Assembly: GCF_003073045.1 (NCBI RefSeq) | Contig: NC_037596.1 | Coordinates: 7,149,416 to 7,213,415 of the forward strand | Origin: Pomacea canaliculata | Lineage: Eukaryota; Mollusca; Gastropoda; Architaenioglossa; Ampullariidae | Length of the DNA stretch: 64,000 nucleotides | Reading direction: 5' to 3' | In this document: positions 13,041-25,300 of the stretch, in pieces | Position numbering within the stretch: position 1 is the first letter of the stretch | Layout of the letters: each line of letters opens with the position of its first letter | Made by a program: the position numbers and the translations under genes | Notes under the pieces: generated by a model | What the model was told of the DNA's origin: nothing | The model's database searches: none | The model's input: the letters and a program-made list of their open reading frames with translations, nothing else

Positions 13041-16000
13041 GTGCCACTGAGCGAATGCGCTTGTTGGTGATGGTAAACAGGTTGTTAACAGGAATGGCGC
13101 TGAGATAATCAGGCTAAGTGTGGGAGATGAAAAACATGGTGCGGGGAGTGGATTGGTGCCAGTTACACCGTGTCAGCCAGCATCTCTCCATTTTTTCTTT
13201 CTTTCTTTCTCTCCCATTTTCTATGGTCAGGGTTATACTTGGTCCTCCCTCACAATTAAATTACGCAGTTACTAAATCAAAGCTTTCTGTCACAAACTGC
13301 TTTCCTGATGTATACTCCAATTACACAATTCTCGTGCTAACATATTTTTTGTTTGTAGTTTTGTTTTGTTTTTCCTCCAGAACATTCTTTTCTTTTCCCT
13401 GCACCGGACTAACAGCTTCATTCTCTCAGAAAACAAAGTCTTATTTCTGAGTCGCATTTCTCTGAGCTCCGACTCCATCTCAAGCGATATCAAGGCTTCC
13501 ACCTTGACGACCTGCCACCTTTGAGCTTCCTGATGAATAAAGGAACAGTGACAGAATGTTGAAAGTTGAAAGAACAGAGTGTGTTTGTCGAGAATCTTTG
13601 ACGGCTTTTGACTGAAGTCCCTCGTCGAGCGCCTTTGAAGCGGAACTCGGCTTGCATACCTCCCAAGTTGCCAGTAGCAATGGCAATCAATTTTTGTCAA
13701 CAGAAAACATATTTTCCAGGACAAACTAACAGTACAACACTTTTGCTGTCGCCGTGTCCCTTGTCCTCGCAGCAAGTTCATTGTTTGAACTCAGAAGTAT
13801 CTTGTGTCAAAGCTGTCTGTGTATCTGTTGCCTTGGTGAATGTTCTGCAGCTTGATGTGAACATGAACAATGACCGGTATTTGTTTGGCCTGTAATGTAT
13901 GAGTAATGGCCGCCGTTTGGTTTGGCCGGTAAGATATACATTTCACCTGTTAGCGATATTGGTCTGTGGCATGTTCACAATGAATGAAAAATATTATTTC
14001 ATCAGCGGTGGCTGCTTGTTATTACCGTCATTATGTTTGCATGTTAGTGCTGGTTGTTAATAAAATATTGCCAGCTTCATCTTCTCTTTTATTTTCTTTC
14101 CTTCTTGCTCAATTGCTTCCGTCTTTGCTCTACCCTACACTTTATTGTTCATCGTTCTTTCTCTGTTTTCTCTTTTCTCTAGTTCCGTTTATCTGTAAAA
14201 ATATCTTACCATAAATGAAATAAATTTGTCACTAAGATCCAGCTAGCCTAAAAATAAATTTTTAGTGCAAAACAAAAACAATATATCATCTACCATTTAC
14301 ATTAAAATTCATAAACAGGTGTAACTTTTGTGTTAGAGTAGATGAATATTTAACTTGAGAAAAGCTCCCACAATTTTAAACAATATATAAAATATCACAA
14401 ATATAAGCAAATATGTAGAATATTGCAAAAATGTATTATTTGATAACTGTTTGACAGCACAGCGCAATATTTATTTTATTGCTGTGATAATGAAATCTTC
14501 CTTGTTTCCTATAAAGTAAAGTTGGGTACTGATGCCGGCCCTCTAAAACCATTTTCTCATGCACATTAATTGCCCACCCCTGTCCTAAAGTTGGGCTCTG
14601 ATGTAATTTTAACATTCTTATACAACATCGACTCAAGCCACTAAGTAGCGTACTAAAGACGAAATATTTAATCAAATAAAATATTCTTAAGAATCTGAAG
14701 ACAGCCCATTAAATAATAATGCATTTGGTATATTCTCGATTACAAAACAAAATAAAATTAGTTAATGATGCCAAGAGGCGAGGCAATGGCAGTAAATCTG
14801 TCCATGCTCATTGCCGGCTTTGAAGAACGAAGATTCGTTACCAAGCGGAACAAGAAAGAAGAAAAGAGGTCTTTAAATGATATTGGATGATAAGTGACCG
14901 TCTTTTCCGCCTCCTTTGAGCTAAGACGGAGAGCACCTCCTTCCCTCGCCCTGCTAAAGTTAATAAAGTGTTGGGCTCTTTGGGGGCCATTTTGTTGGCG
15001 GTCTTAGATCAAAAAAGCCGGCAACCGCCACACTTCAGTTCATTCCGGGTGCGAACGGCTCAGATTAAGCACGCCATCCATTCTGCTGCTTTGTTGTGTG
15101 TGACAGGCTGCCCAGAGTCGGTCTGTAAACGAGCATGAAGCCGAGTGGAAGACGGGCCATTGTGCCTTGGTCGGCAAAGCGCATCGATTCCAAGACGGTT
15201 TATCCTCGTTTGGCGCGAGTGAGACGGGTCGGGGGAAACCGTCAACGGAGACCGGCAGCGCCCCTCCTCCCGACTCGTGGCCAGTTGGAAAAGTCTCCGC
15301 CGTGCGCAGCCCGTCAAGCGGAAGATCGGCAGTCTAGGGGGGTAGCTGGAGGAGGGGAGGGCCTGGTGCGGCCAAACAGCTCTGTTCGTTGAAGCGGACA
15401 GTCCATGAGGTGTACAGAGCACTTAAAGATCGTTCATTTACGCCGGCTCATTGGGCCATTGCGGGATCATACGTTGCAAAGCTTGGTGACCTCCCCTCCC
15501 TGATGCAGTTTTGCTCTCCCTTCATCTCCCCTTCCATCCCTTTCTCTCCGCTCTTTTTCCCTTCCTCTCTCTCTCTCTCTTTACTATTGCAGCTATTGAG
15601 ATTGCTTTTTTCCTAAAATGCCCTCAGGCCACCAAAGTGCAATGATGCTGAAAACTGCCGCCAGGCGCAAAAGAGCATATAGAAATCTCACTGCCTGTAG
15701 CCGATCTCCCTCTATCCCTAATGAAAGGATGGATTTACTGTAAAAGCCCTTTATAGCTTTTTCACCCTTTCTGCGCTGTAAATGCTCAGTTTTCCACATT
15801 TCACACTTATTCAGCGACTAACTTCTAAGGAGCGCCGCTTCTGTTGGTTGACTGGCTGCTGTAGTTGCATGTGGATGGTCGTGTGGCTGGACCGCAGGTC
15901 GCTGGGTTTGTCACCTTCTTGATATATTCCCTGGTTGCCTGGCTGGGATGGCTGACGTCTCCGCTGGCGTATTGATGGATGGTTCAATCGATGGGTGGAT

Positions 16001-17840
16001 CGATGGCTGGTTTAGTGTCATGATGAATAAATGATGGATGGATTGTTAAAGAGAATTTCGCTGGTTATTTGTTCACATAAATTTGTGTTTAATGAAGAGG
16101 GGAGCACGAAGAGAAGAGAACAAAGATTGTCAGACGACAATGCGTTCTGTTGGAAATAAAGCCACAATTGTAGCCAGTGCTGCCATTTTGGGGCAATAAT
16201 TCTCTAATAGGTACAAGAACTCCACAGAAAACCGTTATTTAAGACGATAAATGTGATGATCATATACAAAGGTAACCCACGTATCAATTCGGAAATAAAG
16301 TTTTTCTCTGATCCACCTTTCTTGTAGTTTGCTCTCACTTAGTTCATGCTACATACTTCCTTCAATAAAATAATAGCAAACAGTTTTAACTTCTGTCAAT
16401 ACAAAAAATAGGAATAACAACAGAAGTTGTTGTGTGAGTTGTAACAGTTGAAAGAGTTAAAAAAACTGTTGTAGAGTTTTGAAGACTAATTAATTACAAT
16501 AATTGTATCCCTAATTGAATAATAATTTCATTTTAAATTGAATAAAATAAGGATCACAATATATTTTTAATTAGATGTTTTAAATTTAATTACTGAGGTT
16601 AAATTAAAATTAGAGTAATTAGAAGTTTATAAGGCTAGTCAATTAATTATACATAGATTAACATTTTTATGTAAGATGCAGTTGAATCTTGTGGCTGTAG
16701 CTGGTGATGCTGGTAGTGATGATGGTCAGTGTGGCGAGTATGTAGGGTTGGGACGATGTCTGTATCTACCCAGGGTGGACAGTAGTGTCTGATTTTCCAG
16801 TGACCGTAAATAGTTACGGGTGGGCTCCTTCTATCTTTTTTCCGAATGATGATGAACCACTTACGACGAAATTTCTCAAAGACTACTTAGCTACGGGTAC
16901 TGTTTTTACAGTCTAATCACTGTAGGTAGTGATATATATATATAGATCCACTTTACTTATATTATGTTTAAACATCTCATTTATAGATTTCACTAAATGT
17001 ATATATTTGTATAACTTAGAATTTAAAACTCAAAATTTAAGACTTTGCTGACAATTTACTGTAAAATCACTGGAATTATCTCGACTAACACTAAGCACTT
17101 ACCCACAGCAGCCACCGATGTCATTAGAAGAAAACACCAGCAAACGATGAACACCCATGTTTCCATGGCAACTATGGTGATGTGGTTTCTTTCGTAAACC
17201 ATCCAATGAAAAGTTGATTTGGCAAACTTCTGTCCTCCTAGCACTCTCTTAGCACCCCCAACAAGTCACCTTCAGCATGTTGCAAGACTGTACATCTCCA
17301 TCTCAGAAGGGTGTGGTGTAGACAGGTAGAGCTAAGTTCTTCATCCTGGTTAGGGTAGGCTACTGCATTTGTCTCCAGACACAAAAAGCTTCTGGGATGT
17401 TGAGACTGTGAACTCCGCTCCTTCGTGTTAGTCACCAGGACGTCTTGTAATAAGGACAAGATTCCGTAGCTGAAACTTCTGTCTAAATTTCTTATTATTT
17501 TGACACGATGATGAATCTCTAAACTCTGCAGAGAAAGAAAAACAGACATTCTTTAGTCCGTGTTCGTCCGTGGCATCCCACAGGCCTGTTTTGTCTCACC
17601 ATCCTGGGACAATCTTCAGTTCGCTTTGCGAGGGTTACAGATGTCTACCAGACTCTGAAAGTCTCACAAAAGATTCTTGGCGATCCTGGAGGCAAGGCCT
17701 TTGTCGTCTGGTTTGTCGCCGCTCTCAACCGCCTGCCAAGTTTGGCGAATGCAGCATCTATTCCCCAGTGGATGCCGGAGAATGGAACGCAATACGCTCC
17801 GAGTTGCTCGAGCGGAGCGGGCAGGCTCTGCGAGCCATGA
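13041..17840. other. intergenic, no gene recognised
   Basis: Contents are a GC-rich island at about 15,000-15,400, a TAATTA-rich block at about 16,480-16,660 and short AT tracts. Open frames across the GC island occur on both strands with arginine/proline-rich composition. They look like chance frames in GC-rich DNA. Confidence 0.5.
16480..16660. promoter_or_regulatory. dense TAATTA-type homeodomain-site cluster
   Basis: About 180 bases of very AT-rich DNA carry many TAATTA, AATTAA and TAATTG cores on both strands. Homeodomain proteins bind such cores. AT-rich composition alone can also produce them, so an enhancer role is speculative. Confidence 0.25.
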
Positions 17841-17845
17841 ATCGG

Positions 17846-17860
17846 CCGGTAGGTGGCGCT
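17846..17860 (+). promoter_or_regulatory. strong CTCF-like motif
   Basis: CCGGTAGGTGGCGCT fits the bilaterian CTCF core (CCNSTAGRKGGCGCY) at essentially every informative position. It lies in a GC-rich stretch (about 17,600-18,060) inside an otherwise gene-free region. Binding is inferred from the motif alone. Confidence 0.45.
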
Positions 17861-19054
17861 GGTTCGCTACCTGCCGGTGCCAGCCATGTCATGCTAGCTT
17901 CTCGTCCACCCGTGAACGCCGACCGCCCAGCCTCCCCCTCCCTCTCCCATCGACAGCGGCGGCTGCACAACAACTCGCACGTGCCAAGCGCTAGGCGCTG
18001 CGACAACGACCACCGCGTGGACAGACCGCCAGTCCTTCTGAAGTCCGTGAGCCGCTGCCTACGTTGGTCCTACGTCTCCATCACGTAATTTCTGTAATTA
18101 GCTTCTCTCCTGTTTGTTTTTTATTTTTTTTTTTTATCAAGGGGAGATAACTAAGCTCCTCGTGCTCGTTGCAGAAGCTGTGGTCCAGCCCAGACTCTCG
18201 AGACCTAGTTCTTGCTGTCCTTTGGAGTTGTCTGCCATCCACTCCACCGCCCCGTCCGACACAAAAGCCTGTCTGTTCCTTTGACCCGTGTCTCGTACAG
18301 TGGAACCACATTCTCAATGGCTGCCACCCCCACCAGCCGGCGCGCTTGTAGCGGAAATAAGCTTGTCAAACGGCATAGCAGAACTCCTTTTCGCGATCGG
18401 ATACACGCAGCTAGCGCTTGAATTCAGGAAGAGCCATCGCCTACCAACTTTTCTTCCCTGCAGCTCCCATTGTCACCAAATCCTCATGCAGCTGTCGCGT
18501 GACGTAGTCACGTCTTTGTTGGCTGTTTACGGGCTATCCCAGAGTTCATTATGGATTCATATCTGAGCATACAGATTGTATTGACGCTAATTAAAATTTC
18601 TGGATGTAATCGTCTTGCGTGTCTCTAGTTGATATTCAGACGGGTGTTCGTTGTTAGAAGACATACATGCGTGCGACCATACGCTGTGACTTTCCAGTTG
18701 TCTTTCCTTTCCAACAACTAGGGCGTGAGGGTGAAGTCGCGGTAATGTGCTTCAGGGTTAAAGGTTCAGATCTTTCCTCCGGCAGAGTAGAAATGTCAAT
18801 GAGGGTTGGACGAGCTTGATCTGGAGTTTTCTCGGTTATGACTTGGTGAAGACCAAGCAAGCTGACAAGAAACTGGCCAACCAGCCAGCCAATCAACAAA
18901 GCAACTATTCAAACATCTCCGTGCACTAATGTCAAGTTGTCAAGTATGTTTGACGACTGGCTGAAAAAAAGTTTCAATAACTAGCTTAAAAAGGTTCAGT
19001 GAATCATTTATCTGGCTGGATGGCAATGATGGGACCAAAGCTGGAGTACACACG

Positions 19055-19062
19055 TGACGTCA
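19055..19062. promoter_or_regulatory. CRE octamer overlapping an E-box
   Basis: CACGTGACGTCACG joins a CACGTG E-box to a perfect TGACGTCA. No nearby transcription start is visible. Confidence 0.3.
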
Positions 19063-21404
19063 CGGTTGTGGCCTCTTTCTAAGTATGGTATGATGTTTGT
19101 AGTGTGTATAACAAGAACTAAAGATTCATATTTAGTTGGAGAAAAAAGTGTCTTGCATTCAGCTTTACCGTTTATGCTTCCCAACAAACAAATAGTTCTT
19201 TGGCTACAGTCATGAAATCATTATTTTGTTTACTTTTTTAACATCCTACTTTTTAAAGTTCGGAGGTCATAAGATGAAAGACTTTCTTTTCTTCTAAACG
19301 TTTTTCTTGTTCTAGTGATGACCAAAGCTTAGCGAAAAGCTTTTTTAATGTACATTTGTTGCTAGATCCCTTATGCCGCATTGTTCATCTATTCTAGTTG
19401 ATTTTAGCCCTAACCCTGACATTTGGTTTTAACCTGTGTAGTTCAACACATAATGTGAAATAATTTTATTTTGATGGCTGGTCTGTTACCCTACCTTAAT
19501 CTCAACACTTTGTTGGTTTGTGACTATATTTTTTAAATAAAGACCAAATCTGGCTGTTACACAAATTAACCTCTATTCATTACTGGAATCGTTTAGAGCT
19601 CATGATGATGGCTATTTATAATCAACAAAATGACAAGATTACTCTCGGAGAATGGGAGTCACACGTGAAAGCAGTCAAACTGGTTTGTGAAAAGTGGCTC
19701 GAACAGGTTATTGTTGACCTCCAGAACATTCCATAAAAGGGTTTATGTGGTAAGAAGGAAATCTGTCAAACCCAGGTCCATACTTCCTGCTTGTCCACGT
19801 GACTCAGCCTCGCTTTGAGAAACCTGCTGTCAGGTTTGGGAGAGAAGGAGGAACGGCCTGGAGTAGTCTCTCATTTATTGTCGATATCAAATGAGAATGG
19901 CTGTCCTGCATCTCTACCGTACATCGTCCCACAGGAAAGGGAGAGAGAGAAAAAAGAAACTAATCTTCTTTATTTAGATTTTTAATAAAAAAAATATAAT
20001 TTAATTTTGTCCTCGTGTCGATCGATTCAAAAGTTGCATCATGATTAATCAGTAATTAACTAACTCGTGTTCTACAACTCAACTCTTTGAATGCTTTTCC
20101 ACCAGAGCTGGTAGAGTTATTCCCCAAGATGGCAACTGTGGCTAGGCGAGCCGCGATAAATCTTGTGGTTTGGGACATCCACAGATGGCTTCCTGCCGAG
20201 AGGGGAGTCTCGAGATCAGCATCTGGCTTCCGGTTGGAGGAGAATGGGAAATACAAAGGAACTGAAGGGAGACAGTTCGGCCATCGACCTGTTTTCGGTT
20301 GTGGACGAGCAGAAGAAGGTTCGCCGTTTGTTCCCTTTCCCATCTGAAGAGTTCTTGCTGCTCTGTTAGTACTTTGGCTAATATGTTTATCGATGTGTTT
20401 GTCATTCTGTTCTCCCCCTCTCTCCTCTTTGTCTTCGATGTTTTCTTTATTTTTCAATCGTCTTATTTTTATTTCACTTTTTAAATCCTCTCTCACTCTT
20501 CTATGTTTCTGGCTTCGATTCAGTTTCTCTCAGTCTCTCTATTTCTAGTTTCTGGCAAATCGTAAAACATGTTGTCTCTGTCTCGCTCTTTTTATCATCA
20601 GTCTCTTTCTCTTTTACCTTCTGTGTATTCTTCCTTCACGCCCACTTTATTTATTTGTGTTTTTATTTTTATTTCTCGTTTTTTCTTTCCTTATTTCGTT
20701 TTACTTCTGTATCTGGATTTTAGATGCTGCTCCTCCTTTTGCTTTTTCATCCTTGAATCCTTTCCCTCCTTTTGTTTTTTAGGAAATAAAGGAAATAACT
20801 GTCATATCTCGAGCACACAGAGTGTATACGATACATTAATAAACAAAATAAGAATTGATTAACAATACAGGTTCAGATTTTATTCGTCAGCCTTTCTTAG
20901 ATCGAAATACTTCACACATGTTCTTCATTTGAATTTTTGTTTCACCAAAATTTCTTTCACTAGTTTTCTTGACATACGACGAAAGAGAAACGGTGGAGAC
21001 ATCACAAGTGCAGTTCAAGTTGTTATTCAAGAACATTTCACGCAAAAATATTCTTCTTCTTCCTCTTCCGTGGCTGACTATAAGTTTCAAACAATAAGTA
21101 CAACAGCAGAATAATATTTTAACATAAATGTAAAGCCATCGTTCGCAAAAAAAAAACTACCAATTTATTTTGAAAAAAAAACTTTACACAAATCTTATAC
21201 CATAGATAACAAAATTCTACCTGTAGAAATGTTGGCTAAATTATTTTTAATGAAATTATTTGAAGTTTGACAGTGGTCAATCTGTTACCCAAAAAGTCTC
21301 AAAATATTCATAATTGTCTTCCTAAACTGAAATACAAGAATACTGTACAAACTGTTAAGGGATCATAATTGTAATACAATTTACCTGCGAACAATCAAAA
21401 TACA

Positions 21405-21410
21405 TTTATT
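21405..21410 (-). terminator. candidate poly(A) signal of the secreted Q-rich gene
   Basis: AATAAA on the minus strand, about 245 bases past the stop codon. A second AATAAA lies at 21,164-21,169. Confidence 0.45.
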
Positions 21411-21548
21411 AACCCATCGCCACCGATTCTGCTATGAAATATTCGTGTGACATTTTCCAAACAAGCAAAAACAAAAAATGCGTAGATATTTCTTTTTTAT
21501 AATGGCAACAAGATTATTTGATAAACTCTCAGGTTGGTTACAAGGTCG

Positions 21549-21651
21549 GCAGTAGATGGCGAGATGTCGCCGAGGACGACTTAAAGCCATACATTCTTTG
21601 GACACAGATGGACAGATGGAAAGAGAACTGGCTCCTAGATGGCGCCGCAGG
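21549..21651 (+). promoter_or_regulatory. pair of CTCF-like motifs just past the secreted-protein gene
   Basis: GCAGTAGATGGCGAG (near 21,549) and CTCCTAGATGGCGCCG (near 21,632-21,648) lie within 100 bases of each other in the same orientation. They sit immediately downstream of the stop codon of the minus-strand gene, at the border between the gene-poor and gene-bearing halves of the window. They are candidate insulator sites by motif only. Confidence 0.35.
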
Positions 21652-21653
21652 AC

Positions 21654-22302
21654 TCAGGATATCTGTGTCATGAAGTCTTGCATCTGTTTCATGTACTTGA
21701 AGGCATCCAGTGTTCGGCTGCTGTCTGTAAAGGTTGAAAGAAGAGAACAATTCACTTTAACAGAGTTTGTAAAGTTTCTACTGGAGTCGTAGTCAACAGT
21801 AATCATACTTCTGTATGAAAATCACATCCAGAGCAAAGTTAGAGCAAAAGCTAGGACAGTGTCAATACATTTTAGCAATACAAAGTGTTATTTTGTCAGA
21901 TGTAGGTTTAGTGATGTTTTTAGTCATGAAGACTGGTTTCTTTTTCCTCCTGCTTAACTTGCTTGCTTAATTTTGAAAGAACACAACACAAAAATAGAAT
22001 TTCAAGATTAGTGCGACTTGGGAGCAAGGGTAGGGTTGTATTGATCTGGGTTGTTAATTATTCAGTCAGGACTGAGAGGATTTCACGTGATTTACCCAAA
22101 TTTAAAGCAATAAAAGTCAGGTGGACATACATAAAGAGAAGGAGAGAAGGTGGGAAGGACAGTGGTTCTCGAGGTGGTTAGCGATGGTTTATAAATTACC
22201 GACGGCGACCAACTCTTTATTTTCATAAGAGATTTTTTACCCGCCCAGACGAGTTACTATGTGGAAAGTGGAACTGTATCCCGGCAAGGTTCGATAGCAA
22301 GT

Positions 22303-22394
<92 letters not shown>

Positions 22395-25300
22395 GGAGTG
22401 ACATCACAAATTCTTCACAGCTGCTGGTACCCCATATTTGTAACGGCCATGAACTGTTAGTATATAAGAAATCAGTACCCAAGCCACGAATGGTAACAGA
22501 GTCTTGAATACTCACATCCTGCCGGGCAGCACATGATGGACATGCCCACATTCACGCAAGACCGGCCATTAGCCATGCAGGTGCCTCTGGCCATAGGGTT
22601 GGAGCAGCTGCCGGCGAACATCAGGGTGGCTTCCATGCCATCCATACCCATCGGGTAGCTGCACCCTGCGGCCAAGGCGTCCATGGCTTTCTTGGGCTGG
22701 CTTGAGATTTTGGACATCGTGCTGAACATCTGGACAAACAGACATAACAACCGGTGGTCAGCTAATTTGAGGCAAGGTAAAAATGTTAAAAGATTTTTAC
22801 TGAAACTTTTAAGATAATTTTTTTCTGGTCCTTTAGACAGGACATACAGTCGATGTAGATTTCTAATTCTTAAAATTTTGTTGTAAAGATTTCGGAAGAT
22901 TTTTCCAGGAAATTTTTTTTTTTTTTTTTTTTTGAAAAAAAGGTGAAAGATAGATGAATAATTAATCTTAGTGCATCTGTATTTGAAAATATGATCGCGT
23001 GGTTGTATGTTTGGTGCATGAACTCTCACATGCAAATGCGCGCGCACACAATCACACATATTACGTGCTCGGAGTATCTCAAACACAATCTCTCTCTCCC
23101 TCTCTCCCTCTCTCCCTCTCTCTCTCTCTCCCTCTCTCCCTCTCTCCCTCTCTCTCTCTCCCTCTCTCTCTCTCTCTCACATACACAAAGGCATAAATTC
23201 CTACTTACATTGGGGGAGCCTCGAGATGGTGTCGTTCTTCTGGAGGCAACACTCTGGAATGCTTTCTTGCCCTGCGCAGAGTTTAAGGCTGCTAGCTGCC
23301 GGATCCTATTGGCACCGGACAGAATGGCATTTTCCTGCCTGGAAGCCTGTAATGCCTTGTCAAGGGGGAACCCTGACTGCTCCTGCTTCAGGGTCTTGAG
23401 CAATCCCACAAGCCTCTGTAGCTGCTCCGGTGCCAGCTTCTGCTGCAGGTCCTGCAGTTGCTTGGAGGACATGTTGCGCAGGTGCTGCAGCAAAGCAAAC
23501 TGTTGTTCTTTCCGCCGTTGTTCTATCAGCTGTCGCTGCTGCTGCTGGAACTGGTACATGTGCATCTGTTGTTGCTGTCTCTGATAGGCGGGGTCTAGAG
23601 ACTTCGGGAGGGGAGGAGGCATTGGCACAGGGTCCATCCCGAGTAAGCTCATGATGGACTCCATCTGCGCGTTGGTTTGAGACACTGCGAACAAATAAAG
23701 ACACTCAAGCATCAGTTAATTGAACATTAAATCTGAGATTTGATTTATTACATCTGATGGAACGCAAATAAGCTGTTACTAGTGCAAAAACTTAGAGAAT
23801 AGAGTTTTTGTGCATGTTCAAAATTAAGGATGCATCACACTGACCATACATTACATGCCAACACCTAACTACTACCCACTTCCAGAGCCTTCCTCGGGTA
23901 AAAATAAAACCTCTGGACATTTATTGCCTTTTGGATGATGTAAGGAAACTTCTGGATAAACCAGACCCTACTTTAAAGTAAGCAGATTAACTATATAAAT
24001 CTCACTACGTGTCTGAAAATGCCGCCCTACTTCGTCTAAAAATAAACTAACGTTTTTTTTAACGTAGCCATTAAGATAAAATGTTTCATCTGTTTTGTTT
24101 CTCGGTACAGTGCACATTGACAAGGTATTCCATACATTTGTCACTAAAAATAAAACATTTAAATGAAACCTAATTAATTTTAAGTAAATGGAAGTGAAGA
24201 CAGAGGAAGATGCCAGGCAGCTGGCGACGGTTACAAGTGAAGGGATGCGAATGTTGACAGATTTGTTTTTGCCGTGTGAGGAAAAGCCCTCGTCTCAGCT
24301 TGACTTAGGAAAGAGCTTTCTACTGTTTTCATTATCTTCAACTAAGGATCGTAAACAGGCATGTATCATCTGTAATTAATTAGGGAGCTTTGTAGAGTTA
24401 GGTAAACAAGCCTGAGTAAATTTGTCACCGAGAGGAACAAGTAAATTTATTTTCACTTGCTTACATTCTAGCTTATTTTCATTCGCCACTTTTTAAAAAT
24501 TCCATGTTTCAAATTTCCACTTGGATATAATATGAATCTAGCAACGAAGCTGCAAACAATTTCATTGAAAACATTTAATAAAACATAGGAGATGAACAGT
24601 ATCGAGGCTAAAATGTCAAGAAATGTGTAGCAGCGGACATGGGCAACAGTAAGACAAACATCACATTGTTCTCTTCTTTCTCTGTTAAACTAACATAACA
24701 AGTCAGACTTTCCCACGCCACACATGCTGTCAAAAGATATTAATGTTGTAAATAAGTAAACTGTTACAAACTAAACAAAATACAGTGAATGCAAGACATC
24801 CCATGATCTCTCATAAGCCTTCGGTGCAAGGTGAGTAAAGATAATTTAAAATGTAAAGATGGTCTTCCTAGAAATAGAACGTTGAGTCATCCAAGAGAGT
24901 AAAATCCTTCTGGAAGCAAATGAAGAAAAACAAGAACGAAAGTAGGTCTGTCACGTGCGCGAGCGGAAGTTGTCGAATCCTCTCGCCGTGTCCTCAGGTT
25001 TTCTCGCTTCACCTTTCGCTTGTACACCTGTCACGAGCACGTGACAGAAACAGCAGCAACATGTCACGGAGCAAGCGTGACATGCAGGCGACGACAGCTT
25101 GATTTCCTCCTTCTGTCACCTCTGACCTCACCAACTCCCCCAGAACTCTCTCCTGCCAACCTCAGTCTATTTTAAGAAACCTGTCCCGAGGTCTGCAATG
25201 TTATTTTCGTCACAATGAAAAACAAGCGTGAACATCGTGTTGTATTCAATGTATGTGTGTGGGTGTGCAAGACAGAAAGAATAAAATAGTCTAAATAAAG

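Larger units (their letters stand above)
17861..21540. other. intergenic, no gene recognised
   Basis: The stretch holds CT-rich tracts near 20,380-20,800, a CRE octamer at 19,055-19,062 next to CACGTG, and AT-rich filler. A 172-codon frame starting at 17,570 crosses the GC-rich island. It shows no domain and was rejected as a gene. Confidence 0.5.

Noticed and set aside
15060-15422. Arg/Pro-rich frames on both strands
   Set aside because: GC-rich composition produces long frames on both strands at once; nothing conserved is visible.
17570-18088. 172-codon plus-strand frame
   Set aside because: Chance frame in a GC-rich island; overlapping frames on both strands, no domain, no start or splice context.
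22237-22551. Minus-strand frame with a long poly-Gln run
   Set aside because: It lies across the last intron of the secreted gene; the Gln run is the (CAA)n microsatellite. The real exon stops at 22,516 at a GTGAGT donor, and the downstream exon at 21,724-21,654 restores the frame to a stop.
22991-23200. Arg/Glu-rich and Ser/Leu-rich frames
   Set aside because: Products of the (TC)n tract just beyond the exon-2 donor of the secreted gene.
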